From Epilithonimonas xixisoli (lineage in GTDB: Bacteria; Bacteroidota; Bacteroidia; Flavobacteriales; Weeksellaceae): a stretch of DNA of 64,000 nt. Positions 43,972-51,524 of this stretch are shown piece by piece. The stretch's first letter is position 1. Each line of letters opens with the position of its first letter. Position numbers and translations under genes: made by a program. The DNA is taken from NCBI RefSeq assembly GCF_004365655.1, contig NZ_SOEO01000001.1, positions 620,001 through 684,000 on the forward strand. Reading direction: 5' to 3'. Below the pieces are notes generated by a model. That model had not been told where the DNA came from. It made no database searches and was given only the letters and a program-made list of their open reading frames with translations.

Positions 43972-45132
43972 CTATAAAGGTGTTGCTGTCAATAAGCTGT
44001 CAGAAGAGATCATTTTTGGTTTGATGGATACGCCATCTTTTAAGCTACCCAAACCAGTGAAGACAATCTGATCGCCTTTTTTAAGTCCTTCGGAAATGAA
44101 GTAATAATTGTCAGTTTTTCCAGAAATTGTGATTGGTTTACTGGTTACTTTTTTGTCTTTTCCAAGAACGTAAACGTAAGTTTTATCTTGAATTTCAAAT
44201 GTTGATTCTTGCGGAATGACAACTGCATCTGATAATAATTGAGGCATTCTCACTTTTCCGGTGTTTCCACTTCTCAAAGTTCCGTTAGGATTTGGGAAAG
44301 TCGCACGAACTGTGATGGCACCAGTACTTTTATCAAATTGACCATCAATCATTTTCATTTTTCCTTTTTCAGAATAGGTCGTGTTATCAGCAATAACCAA
44401 ATCCACCAAAGGCATATTTCTCATTTTTTCTTCCAGCGTTGCGCCAACATATTTCTTTTGAAATGCAATAAAATCGATTTCACTGATGGAAAAGTAGGCA
44501 TAAATCTCGCTAATATCAGATACGAAAGCCAGTGGAGTAGCATCAGTTCTGGAAATCAGGCTTCCTTTTTTGTAAGGAATTCTACCAAGATATCCGCTGA
44601 CAGGCGCTGTAATAGTGGTAAAACCATTAGTAATTCTGGAACCGCTCAAAGATGCTTTTGCCTGAGCTGCTGTCGCCACTGCTACTGCGTAATTGGCTTT
44701 AGCCGTTTTTAGCTGAACGTCAGAAACTACTTTTTCAGCAACCAAGGTTGTGAGTCTGTCAACTTCAACTTTCATTTTTTGAATGTTGGCGTTTGCCGCT
44801 TGCAAATTCGCGCTTGCCATATTGACTTGTTCGCCGTAAGATCTGGAATCGATTTTGAACAAAGGCTGTCCCGCTCTTACGAAAGCACCTTCCTCAACAA
44901 ATATTTTATCAAGATATCCATCGACTTGAGATCTGATTTCGACATTGTTTTTTCCTTCCAAAGCGGTTGGGAATTCCTGAAAAGTTGAAGTGTTGGAAGT
45001 AATCACCGTATAAACAGGCAATTCCGGAGCTGGTGGTAATGCGCCTGCACCTTCAGCTGCTTTTGTGCAGTTTTGTAAAAGTATGATACCCGATAGAAGT
45101 ATGATAAATTTTATTTTTGTAATAGTTTTCAT
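43972..45132 (-). CDS. RND efflux periplasmic adaptor lipoprotein
   Basis: 386 residues from the ATG at 45130-45132, which gives a lipoprotein signal (MKTITKIKFIILLSGIILLQNC); the first in-frame ATG at 45231 would add 33 residues and lie beside operator-like site 1, so it is unlikely. The mature protein has the lipoyl-like half motifs (VEIRSQVDGYLDKIFVEEG, TITAPVSGYLGRIPYKKG), a helical hairpin between them (about 95-150), and the beta-barrel and membrane-proximal domains (IPQESTFEIQDKTYVYVLG). It links pump and outer-membrane channel. It is the first gene of the efflux operon; three TetR-type palindromes lie upstream. Confidence 0.94.
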   Translation of the reverse strand: MKTITKIKFIILLSGIILLQNCTKAAEGAGALPPAPELPVYTVITSNTSTFQEFPTALEGKNNVEIRSQVDGYLDKIFVEEGAFVRAGQPLFKIDSRSYGEQVNMASANLQAANANIQKMKVEVDRLTTLVAEKVVSDVQLKTAKANYAVAVATAAQAKASLSGSRITNGFTTITAPVSGYLGRIPYKKGSLISRTDATPLAFVSDISEIYAYFSISEIDFIAFQKKYVGATLEEKMRNMPLVDLVIADNTTYSEKGKMKMIDGQFDKSTGAITVRATFPNPNGTLRSGNTGKVRMPQLLSDAVVIPQESTFEIQDKTYVYVLGKDKKVTSKPITISGKTDNYYFISEGLKKGDQIVFTGLGSLKDGVSIKPKMISSDSLLTATPL

Positions 45133-45193
45133 TTTGGAGTTTGAATTATAGATTAAGTTAGATATGTTCTTAATAGTTTTGTAGTTATTTTTC

Positions 45194-45206
45194 CTAACAG
45201 TGTTAA
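45194..45206. promoter_or_regulatory. TetR operator-like palindrome, site 1
   Basis: CTAACAGTGTTAA, 62 bp upstream of the adaptor start. It matches the perfect palindrome at 46040-46052 in 11 of 13 positions. Confidence 0.65.
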
Positions 45207-45301
45207 TAGTTTGTTCAAAAAAATATAACATTCGGTGGCGTTTAAATTTTAGTTTCCATAATAGTTTATTTTAATATTGATTTTTGCTTAAGCTTAAAAA
45301 T

Positions 45302-45324
45302 GTTAGTATAACTAACGGTGTTAA
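45302..45324. promoter_or_regulatory. TetR operator-like palindrome, site 2 with an extra inverted half site
   Basis: CTAACGGTGTTAA at 45312-45324, preceded by GTTAGTATAACTAAC (45302-45316), so three half sites are stacked in alternating orientation. Confidence 0.6.
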
Positions 45325-45398
45325 TATTTTGTGAAAGTAGTTTGATTCATTAATGATTAAAACTACAATAGTTCTAGATTAATTTAATGTTAATTTTC

Positions 45399-45411
45399 CT
45401 AACGGTGTTAA
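45399..45411. promoter_or_regulatory. TetR operator-like palindrome, site 3
   Basis: CTAACGGTGTTAA, 20 bp after the tetR stop codon. Identical to site 2 and flanked by the same TTTTC...ATTA context as site 1. Confidence 0.65.
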
Positions 45412-45430
45412 TTATAAAGTCAAAAAAAAA

Positions 45431-46027
45431 TTACAATGATTTTATAAACGCAGAAACAGTTTCGTCCAGCGTCGTTTTGTTCATTGTAGAAGGAATATCT
45501 GCATTTCTCATCATCATAATAGAAATCAATCCATGAACGGCTGAAAACAAAGCGTGAGAAGAGTGGCAGGCATTATCTGGATTTGAACCTTTTTTATTGA
45601 TGATTTCCAATGTGCATTCGTAAAGCATATCTTGAAAGGACGAGAATTCTTCCTTCATCATTCCTTTTCCGCTGCATTGCATCCCAAGTCCAAACATCAA
45701 TTGATAATATTCTTTATTTTTGAAAGCAAATTTCCAGTAAGCATCTACAATTGCTGTAATCTGATCTTCCGGTTCAGAGTGTTTTTTCTGAGCTTTCAGT
45801 AATTCGATGTGTAATTGGTGAAAACCATTTAAAGAAATTTCATACAAAATAGCTTCCTTGTTTTCGAAATAATCATAAACTACCGGTGCGCTATATTCAA
45901 TCGCATCAGCAATCTTGCGGATAGAAAGTGCGGCCCAACCCTCAGTCTTGGCCAAAGTAAAAGCCGCATCCAATATATTGGCGCGTGTAGATTCTTTTTC
46001 TCTTTGACGACGTTCGTGTAAGCCCAT
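45431..46027 (-). CDS. TetR/AcrR-family transcriptional repressor of the efflux operon
   Basis: 198 residues. The N-terminal helix-turn-helix (about 10-60) reads TRANILDAAFTLAKTEGW, LSIRKIADAIEYSAPVVYDYF, the standard TetR form. The C-terminal ligand domain (about 75-198) is helical and belongs to the WHG/TetR_C type, with several Cys and Met residues that may line the drug pocket. It is encoded directly upstream of the RND operon in the same direction. Four copies of CTAAC-N3-GTTAR, one overlapping its own transcript start and three before the adaptor gene, strongly suggest it represses itself and the pump. The inducer is unknown. Confidence 0.94.
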   Translation of the reverse strand: MGLHERRQREKESTRANILDAAFTLAKTEGWAALSIRKIADAIEYSAPVVYDYFENKEAILYEISLNGFHQLHIELLKAQKKHSEPEDQITAIVDAYWKFAFKNKEYYQLMFGLGMQCSGKGMMKEEFSSFQDMLYECTLEIINKKGSNPDNACHSSHALFSAVHGLISIMMMRNADIPSTMNKTTLDETVSAFIKSL

Positions 46028-46039
46028 TATTTTATTTTT

Positions 46040-46052
46040 CTAACAGCGTTAG
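46040..46052. promoter_or_regulatory. TetR operator-like palindrome, site 4 (perfect)
   Basis: CTAACAGCGTTAG is a perfect palindrome. On the minus strand it begins directly after the TAGTTTTG -7 box of tetR, so bound repressor would cover the transcription start. Confidence 0.75.
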
Positions 46053-46085
46053 CAAAACTACAACTAAAATTTATTAAGTACCAAA
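46053..46085 (-). promoter_or_regulatory. Promoter of tetR
   Basis: On the minus strand TTTG (46082-46085), a spacer of 21 bp, then TAGTTTTG (46053-46060). Both boxes and spacing match the Bacteroidota consensus; the operator follows with no gap. Confidence 0.75.
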
Positions 46086-46183
46086 TAATTTGACAGTTAT
46101 TTGATTGCAAATCATAATCGTTTTCAGAAAAACGTTTATTAATAGTAAAAATGAGATTTAAATTTATCATTAATTTAATACAG

Positions 46184-46214
46184 AAAAAAGGATGAACCAT
46201 TTGATTCATCCTTT
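46184..46214 (-). terminator. Terminator of the haloperoxidase-like hydrolase gene
   Basis: On the minus strand AAAGGATGAA pairs with TTCATCCTTT around a 9-nt loop and is followed by T residues, 22 bp past the stop codon. Confidence 0.85.
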
Positions 46215-46235
46215 AATTTTATACTAAAATATTTA

Positions 46236-47057
46236 TTAAGCCTCAATAAACGCCAAAAGATCTCGATTGATTGTTTCGTCTTCCGTAGTCGGCATTCCGT
46301 GAGGGAAACCTGGATAGGTAATCATTTTACCGTTTTTCAACAATTTAATTGATTTCAACGCTGCGTTTGCAATTGGCACAATTTGGTCATCTTCACCGTG
46401 AAGTACCAAAACCGGAATATCCACCGCCTTCAAATCTTCTGTCAAATCAGTCTCAGAAAATGCTTTGATGCCGTCATAGTGCGCTACGATGCCACCCATC
46501 AAACCTTGTCTCCACCAGTTTCTCTGTACGCCTTCTTTCACGTCTGCACCTTCTCTGTTGTAGCCGTAGAAAGGGAAAGTCAAATCAAAATAAAATTGGT
46601 TTCTGTTGTTCAAAGTCTGCTCTCTGATGCCATCAAAAACTGACATCGGAACGCCATCCGGATTCGTCTCACTTTGCACCATCACTGGCGGAATAGCACT
46701 TATCAACACTGCTTTTTTTGCTCTTCCGTTCGCATATTTATTCACATAACGGATCACTTCGCCACCACCTGTTGAGTGACCAATGTGGATAACGTCCGTC
46801 AATCCAAGGAAATCTACCAATTCCGCTGCATCAGAAGCATATTGCTCAATCGTGTGATTATAAATATCCTGACTAGAACGGCCGTGACCTCTTCTGTCGT
46901 GCGTCACCACTCTGTAACCTCTTTGCAAGAAGAAAATAACCTGTGCATCCCAATCGTCTGATGACAATGGCCATCCGTGGTGAAACATCAAAGTTGGTCC
47001 CTCGCCTTGGTCTTTGTAAAAAATCTCTGTTCCGTCTTTTAATTTTAGTGTGCTCAT
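46236..47057 (-). CDS. Alpha/beta hydrolase, non-heme haloperoxidase type
   Basis: 273 residues, complete. The catalytic triad is Ser95 in GHSTGGGE, Asp224 in GEDDQIVP and His253 in FPHGMPT; the oxyanion segment is HHGWPLSSDDW (about 26-36). This is the layout of cofactor-free chloroperoxidases such as those of Streptomyces and Pseudomonas, whose peroxidation needs acetate and may be a side activity of an esterase. No signal peptide. It is a single gene with a TACATTTG -7 element at 47115-47122 and its own terminator. A paralogue lies at the left edge of the window. Confidence 0.93.
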   Translation of the reverse strand: MSTLKLKDGTEIFYKDQGEGPTLMFHHGWPLSSDDWDAQVIFFLQRGYRVVTHDRRGHGRSSQDIYNHTIEQYASDAAELVDFLGLTDVIHIGHSTGGGEVIRYVNKYANGRAKKAVLISAIPPVMVQSETNPDGVPMSVFDGIREQTLNNRNQFYFDLTFPFYGYNREGADVKEGVQRNWWRQGLMGGIVAHYDGIKAFSETDLTEDLKAVDIPVLVLHGEDDQIVPIANAALKSIKLLKNGKMITYPGFPHGMPTTEDETINRDLLAFIEA

Positions 47058-47114
47058 AATTTAATTTTTAATGTCATTAATTTATTGTAATATTTTGTTG
47101 TCTTAATTCTTTAG

Positions 47115-47122
47115 CAAATGTA
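47115..47122 (-). promoter_or_regulatory. -7 element for the haloperoxidase-like gene
   Basis: TACATTTG on the minus strand is an exact TAnnTTTG match, leaving a leader of about 55 nt. Confidence 0.45.
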
Positions 47123-47189
47123 AGGATGGTTCAATTCGATTCTCGTTAATCTAGTTTAATATCGTACATTATTTATAATTTTATTTTTT

Positions 47190-47293
47190 GGGCAGCTTTA
47201 TCCGCCTACCACTCCCGCTATTTTTTCCCGAGCTAAATCCTCCTGCAAAAAAAATGAGCTCCGTTCAAGTCGGGCTGCAGATTCAGTGTAAAA
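47190..47293 (-). repeat. Intergenic repeat element B (family R1)
   Basis: On the minus strand: GTTTTACACTGAATCTGCAG, CCCGACTTGAACGGAGCTC, a T-rich run, a variable middle, AGCGGGAGTGGTAGGCGG, ATAAAGCTGCCC. It shares the outer 38 bases with element C almost exactly. It lies in the 337-bp gap between the haloperoxidase-like gene and the DsbA-like gene; the rest of that gap holds only the upstream -7 element and AT-rich spacer. Confidence 0.8.
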
Positions 47294-47394
47294 CAAGGTT
47301 CAACCTCAAAAAAAAACTTATGTGTTCTTATATACGCTATAAAAGAAACTTAAAAATAATTGAGTGTCAAAAATCTTTTGTGCCTTTTGTGGTT

Positions 47395-47913
47395 TCAATT
47401 CCCAGTATTCTCCCTCAAAAGCTCAAACAAATCTTTCGCGCCACCATCAAATTTTTTCCCATTCACGAAGAAAGAAGGCGTTCCATTCACGCCGCTCATA
47501 ATCCCACTTTCAAAATCTGAATCCACTTTTTCTGCCAACTCAGTACTTTCCAAATCCTTTTCAAACTGAGGAATGTTCAGTTTTAATTGTTCCGCCAACT
47601 TCATCAGTAAATTTTCATTCAAATCTCTCTGATTTTCATAAATCGCATCGTGCATTTCCCAGAATTTCCCTTGAAGATTGGCCGCTTCTGCTGCGATGGC
47701 CGCTGGCCTTGCATATTGGTGCATTTCAGACAATGGAAAGTTTCTGAAAACAAATTTGATTTGACTTCCAAATTCTTTCATCAATTCTTTCAGAACCGGA
47801 TAAGCAGCGCCACAATAAGGACATTGATAATCTCCGTATTCTACAATCACAAGGTCGGCTTCTAAGTTGCCTTGCGCGTGGTCAGCTTGGCTGATGTTTG
47901 GTTTTAGTGACAT
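47395..47913 (-). CDS. DsbA-family thioredoxin-fold oxidoreductase (cytoplasmic)
   Basis: 172 residues. A thioredoxin fold with the redox motif CPYC (Cys31, Cys34) after EYGDYQ, the inserted helical domain, and the cis-proline loop GTPSFFVNG near residue 152. The order is that of the Thioredoxin_4/DsbG-like family. There is no signal peptide or membrane segment, so it acts in the cytoplasm, perhaps as a reductase for a peroxiredoxin or a detoxification enzyme. It is the last gene of a four-gene unit, 3 bp after the peroxiredoxin gene. Confidence 0.92.
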   Translation of the reverse strand: MSLKPNISQADHAQGNLEADLVIVEYGDYQCPYCGAAYPVLKELMKEFGSQIKFVFRNFPLSEMHQYARPAAIAAEAANLQGKFWEMHDAIYENQRDLNENLLMKLAEQLKLNIPQFEKDLESTELAEKVDSDFESGIMSGVNGTPSFFVNGKKFDGGAKDLFELLRENTGN

Positions 47914-47916
47914 AAT

Positions 47917-48378
47917 TTATTTTGTGTTAAGGTTTTCTAAAGCGTCTAAAATTCCGTCTGCGCCGGGATTGATGGCGGTTGGTGACAGATAACTCCATTC
48001 TATGATTCCGTTTTTGTTGATGACGAAAAGTGCACGTTTACATTCACCTTCTTCATCGTCATAAACACCATATTGTTTTGCGATTTCGCCTTTAGCTTCA
48101 AAATCTGCCAACAAAGGAAAATGTAAATTTCGTGATTGCGAAAATGCCAGATGACACCATTTGCTGTCCACAGAAATTCCGAAAATCTCTGCATCGTATT
48201 TCTTGAAAAACTTCAAAGTTTCATTGTACAAAGCCATCTGGTCGCTGCAAACCGGACTCCAGTCTGCTGGATAAAAGGCAAGTATGACATTCTTTCCTTT
48301 GAATTCTGATAATGTAATTTTCTGGTCTGGCGTTGCGTACAAAGTGAAATCTGGAGCAACATCGTTTTTCTGTAACAT
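47917..48378 (-). CDS. Peroxiredoxin (AhpC/TSA family)
   Basis: 153 residues, cytoplasmic. The active site reads FYPADWSPVCSDQM with peroxidatic Cys44; the usual Pro-X3-Thr-X2-Cys motif has Ser in place of Thr. A second Cys75 in DSKWCHLAF could act in resolution, as could the late Cys in DEEGECKR. Residue pattern and size suggest the AhpE/1-Cys-like group. It reduces hydroperoxides using thiols. It lies 4 bp after the DUF1275 gene and 3 bp before the DsbA-like gene, which may recycle it. Confidence 0.92.
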   Translation of the reverse strand: MLQKNDVAPDFTLYATPDQKITLSEFKGKNVILAFYPADWSPVCSDQMALYNETLKFFKKYDAEIFGISVDSKWCHLAFSQSRNLHFPLLADFEAKGEIAKQYGVYDDEEGECKRALFVINKNGIIEWSYLSPTAINPGADGILDALENLNTK

Positions 48379-48382
48379 AATA

Positions 48383-49084
48383 TTAGTTTTTAGCGTTAAT
48401 TTTTGAAATCAATATGCCGCAAATCATCAGTAATAATCCTGGAATCATCAAAGTCCATTTTCCAAAATAACCGAGTAGGAAGGGAGCGATAAATGCACCG
48501 GATAAAAAACCAATCCACAAAAGCAAAAGATGAATGGCGTTGGATTGATATTCCTTTTTTTCTGCTTTATCTTTGGTCATCGTCAGCATTGCGGTGTTTC
48601 TTGCCAAGCTGTTCAGAGTTCCTGTCACGAAATCTGTATTCACTTTTTGCTTTCCTACTGAAGTCACAATCGTGTTCATTATTCCCATTGAAAATCCGAC
48701 GATTCCGATGGATAATAGAGTATTGATATTTAAGAAATAAGCAAGGATGGTGTATAAAATCAGAATTCCGGAAACCAAATAAAATATCAGTGTTTGGTTC
48801 TTTATTCTCTTTGATAATGACAAACACGTTCCTGTATAAATTCCAACTAAAAAACAACTTAGAACGGTGACTGACGTTATGACAATTCCAAAGTTGTCCG
48901 TTGAAAGTGACGCTCCCAGTGAAGTGGTATTTCCACTCATAAAAGAGACATAGGTTTTCCATTTTATCAAACCTGTTGCATCAATATATCCTGCAATCAA
49001 AGCTAATAATATCGCCAATCTCTCTTGCATCTTAATCGAATCAGATGAAGCGGAAGGGCTTGTTTTGATGACAGAATTATCCAT
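48383..49084 (-). CDS. DUF1275 (YoaK-type) membrane protein
   Basis: 233 residues. Six membrane segments are predicted from about residue 22. The N-terminal AGYIDATGLIKWKTYVSFMSG followed by NTTSLG, and the central TGTLNSLA stretch, are the two conserved motifs of DUF1275. The family is widespread and of unknown function, perhaps a transporter. A polar N-terminal extension of about 20 residues precedes the first helix. It is the second gene of the bicupin-peroxiredoxin unit, 25 bp after the bicupin gene. Confidence 0.9.
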   Translation of the reverse strand: MDNSVIKTSPSASSDSIKMQERLAILLALIAGYIDATGLIKWKTYVSFMSGNTTSLGASLSTDNFGIVITSVTVLSCFLVGIYTGTCLSLSKRIKNQTLIFYLVSGILILYTILAYFLNINTLLSIGIVGFSMGIMNTIVTSVGKQKVNTDFVTGTLNSLARNTAMLTMTKDKAEKKEYQSNAIHLLLLWIGFLSGAFIAPFLLGYFGKWTLMIPGLLLMICGILISKINAKN

Positions 49085-49109
49085 TATTTAGAGAGATTTA
49101 ATTCTAATC

Positions 49110-50156
49110 TTATTTCTTAGGCTGAATGAAAACTTTCTCAGTCGGGAATTTTTCTATTTCACCTTCCTTCAAACCAAAGTTCGTTACACCAACATCTTTT
49201 GGATTTCCAGCCAGCCATTCGCTTAAATCAATCGATTCATATTTTCCGCTGTTGAAGCCAATCAGAATTCTGCAAACCGTGTCGCCTGTATTTTTAATGT
49301 AATGTCCGGCTCCCATTGGAACATAACCAACATCTCCGGCACTGAATTGTTCTGTAACACAAGTAGATTCTGCTAAGAAAACTGACATTTCTGCCTGTCC
49401 TGAAATAAAATATTGCCATTCGTCTGCATTCGGATGCCAGTGCATTTCTCTTAAAGCGCCCGGCTGCAATTCCAAAATAGAACCCGACATTGTACTGCTG
49501 ATGGGAAATTCTTTACTTGTAACCAATCTTTGTAAACCGCCACCCGGAACAATTCTCGGCTGTTGTGAATGCAAAGGATAACGGTGAAAACTCGTTAGTT
49601 CAATATCAGATTCATTCGGACGAGCTTCAGCAACGAAAGACATCTCATCCGGAACAATTCCCGCTGCGAAGTAGGCTTCTTTTTGAGGCAAAGCTGCTAC
49701 TTCTTCTAAAGTTAATCCTAAATTCTGAGCAACAATTTCAGGTGGCACAGACGAAACAAAATCAGTTACGCTAAAAGTATGGTCTTCGGAAAAATTACCG
49801 TTATCAAAAATCAAAATAAAATGACATTCTTCTGTTCCTGTTGCCTGAATCGAGTGACCGTAACCTTTTGGGAAATACCAAACATCACCGGGTTCGAAAT
49901 TATCCGTATAACTTTTTCCATCAGGATGAATAATCGTCGTACGTACCGTTCCCGAAATCACATACGCCCATTCTGCAGCGTTGGCGTGCCAGTGCAATTC
50001 TCTCATACTTCCCGGTTGCAATCTCATCGAAACTCCCGCAATACCGATAGAAGCTGGGAAATCTTTTACAGATGCGCCTCTTGTAGTTCCACCGTCATTG
50101 GTGCGAGGTGTTTGTTTTTCTAATTCGTATTTGAAACTCAAAGATTCTGTGTTCAT
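49110..50156 (-). CDS. Bicupin of the oxalate decarboxylase family
   Basis: 348 residues. Two cupin domains each carry a complete metal site: His55, His57, Glu62 and His101 (LHWHANAAEW, GYGHS), and His239, His241, Glu246 and His285 (MHWHPNADEW, GAGHY). The segment SEDHT (123-127) stands where the SENST lid of Bacillus OxdC is, and keeps the key Glu. This suggests manganese-dependent oxalate decarboxylation, but the chain is shorter than OxdC and the lid differs, so another small organic acid is possible. No signal peptide. It is the first gene of the operon with DUF1275, peroxiredoxin and DsbA-like genes. Confidence 0.85.
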   Translation of the reverse strand: MNTESLSFKYELEKQTPRTNDGGTTRGASVKDFPASIGIAGVSMRLQPGSMRELHWHANAAEWAYVISGTVRTTIIHPDGKSYTDNFEPGDVWYFPKGYGHSIQATGTEECHFILIFDNGNFSEDHTFSVTDFVSSVPPEIVAQNLGLTLEEVAALPQKEAYFAAGIVPDEMSFVAEARPNESDIELTSFHRYPLHSQQPRIVPGGGLQRLVTSKEFPISSTMSGSILELQPGALREMHWHPNADEWQYFISGQAEMSVFLAESTCVTEQFSAGDVGYVPMGAGHYIKNTGDTVCRILIGFNSGKYESIDLSEWLAGNPKDVGVTNFGLKEGEIEKFPTEKVFIQPKK

Positions 50157-50357
50157 AATATTATTTTTTAGTGATTATTAATATGTGTTTGTCTTTATTT
50201 CTATTGTAAAATTAGTCCTGAATCAGCGGTTTTTCAGACCTAATTCGATGAACGGGCAAAATGAGTCGTTGAGTTTTATGATGGAGTAGATGATGAATAT
50301 TTTTAAACCAAAATGAAAATTTTTTAGAGTTACTTAAATCTTATTGAATAGTTATTT

Positions 50358-50506
50358 TTGTCATTGACTTCGCCGGTTCTTCGATTTCTGAATGGAATTT
50401 TGCGAAGCATTATGAATGAATAATCTTTTAAAATCCAAATATTTGAGATTTTTCGACTCCACTTCAGAACTTCGTTCGTTGACTTTCAGTCAATGCTCAA
50501 AATGAC
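50358..50506 (+). repeat. Intergenic repeat element R2a
   Basis: Begins TTGTCATTGACTTCGCCGG and TTCTTCGATTTC, ends CTCAAAATGACA; the first and last eight bases are inverted. The left 30 bases match R2b at 51351 except for two changes. Confidence 0.65.
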
Positions 50507-50574
50507 ATCCTTAGAAAATTGAAATTCAAAATTTAAGACGCTCTTGGTCTCAAACAAACTGCATAAAACAAAAC

Positions 50575-50604
50575 AAAAAAATCACTGGAAAACTCCAATG
50601 ATTT
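50575..50604 (-). terminator. Terminator of the SRPBCC-like gene
   Basis: On the minus strand AAATCATTGGA pairs with TCCAGTGATTT (one mismatch) around a 4-nt loop, then seven T. Confidence 0.8.
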
Positions 50605-50628
50605 AATAAAATATAATGTGTCGATTCT

Positions 50629-51186
50629 TTAAAAAGGCTGATTGTATTTGCCTGTCAATGCTTTATTTTCGATGCTTTTTGCAAAGTTGGGCGTTTCTTC
50701 GTGGTTGTGAGCATCAGAAGCGGCTTGTCTGGAAGCAGCAGCATCAGCAAGATTCACGTTGTGTTCTTTTAAATATTCGAACATTTCGGGAGTGGCTGTT
50801 GCTTGAATTTCGTTGGTGTACAAAGTCGTGTTGTCGTCAATTTTTGTGGCTTTCAGTTCCCATAAAACCTGAACTTTGGTACGGCCGCCTTTGGTGATAG
50901 AATCTGAGATGGATAACATTCTGCAGCAATCCGGACGGTGTTCAACGGCAACATAATGCTGAACCATCAAAGCATCTCCGATTGTTTCGACATTTAAAGA
51001 AACCGGTTCGCCATCATAAGTTGTAGAAATAGCTGCTCCGATGTGCTGCGTTGAGCATCTTTGATATTCCGCATCGGGAAGATTAAGTAACCAATCTGCG
51101 ATGTTAACTTTTTCGATTGGGGCGTTGATAATCGCTGTAACTGTAGTGTGAGACAATGCATTTTCTGGTGTTTGTAGAATTTCCAT
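50629..51186 (-). CDS. SRPBCC/START-like protein of unknown function
   Basis: 185 residues, no signal peptide. The N-terminus TTVTAIINAPIEKVNIADWLLNLP is the usual opening strand-helix of SRPBCC ligand-binding folds (intra-strand then VW..L segment), and strands such as SDSITKGGRTKVQVLWELKA and TTLYTNEIQATAT fit the helix-grip sheet. The C-terminal 40 residues are Ala/Glu/His-rich and unusual. Several Cys (RCSTQH, RPDCCRM) and His residues are present. The ligand is unknown; no firm family assignment is possible. It is a single gene flanked by repeat elements R2a and R2b. Confidence 0.6.
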   Translation of the reverse strand: MEILQTPENALSHTTVTAIINAPIEKVNIADWLLNLPDAEYQRCSTQHIGAAISTTYDGEPVSLNVETIGDALMVQHYVAVEHRPDCCRMLSISDSITKGGRTKVQVLWELKATKIDDNTTLYTNEIQATATPEMFEYLKEHNVNLADAAASRQAASDAHNHEETPNFAKSIENKALTGKYNQPF

Positions 51187-51351
51187 AATTTTTGGTTTAA
51201 TTGTTTGTATTAATTTGATGATGTAAAGCTACAAGCAACTAAAGTCAGAATCAATTGGTGTTCGATGAACAGGCGGAAACTGTCGTTAAATAAGTGTTGA
51301 AATTTATTAATGAATAGAGAGAAATAATAATGACTTTAATACGCATCAAGT

Positions 51352-51440
51352 TTGTCATTGACTTCGTCGAATCTTCGATTTCCTTAGGAATCAAAATTAT
51401 TATTTTAAATTCTATGTTGAGATTCCTACGGAATGACAAA
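51352..51440 (+). repeat. Intergenic palindromic element R2b
   Basis: TTTGTCATTGACTTCGTCG...TTCCTTAGGAATC on the left and GAGATTCCTACGGAATGACAAA on the right. The right end is the reverse complement of the left end of R2c, so the two share a family. Confidence 0.75.
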
Positions 51441-51464
51441 AGCGAAAAAATCATCAGTATAAAC

Positions 51465-51493
51465 AAAAAAATCACTGCATTTTACAGTGATTT
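51465..51493 (-). terminator. Terminator of the hybrid kinase gene
   Basis: On the minus strand AAATCACTG pairs with CAGTGATTT around a 7-nt loop and is followed by seven T. Confidence 0.88.
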
Positions 51494-51524
51494 ATAATTA
51501 TAAAAATTGATACTAATTCAAATC

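Larger units (their letters stand above)
50157..50628. other. 472-bp intergenic region with repeat element R2a and one terminator
   Basis: No gene was found. It holds the leader of the bicupin operon (to about 50240), palindromic element R2a (50358-50506) and the terminator of the SRPBCC-like gene (50575-50604). Confidence 0.6.
51187..51524. other. 338-bp intergenic region with repeat element R2b and a terminator
   Basis: No gene was found. It contains R2b (51352-51440), the kinase terminator (51465-51493) and AT-rich leader sequence of the SRPBCC-like gene. Confidence 0.55.

Noticed and set aside
45133-45231. Adaptor protein start at the first ATG (45231)
   Set aside because: It would put 33 residues before the lipoprotein signal and place the start beyond operator-like site 1; the ATG at 45132 gives the proper signal.
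46027-46209. 60-codon minus-strand frame directly upstream of tetR
   Set aside because: It would span the hydrolase terminator, the tetR promoter and the perfect operator; the regulatory reading explains this stretch better.
47188-47520. 110-codon plus-strand frame in the gap after the haloperoxidase-like gene
   Set aside because: It is made of repeat element B plus antisense of the DsbA-like gene.
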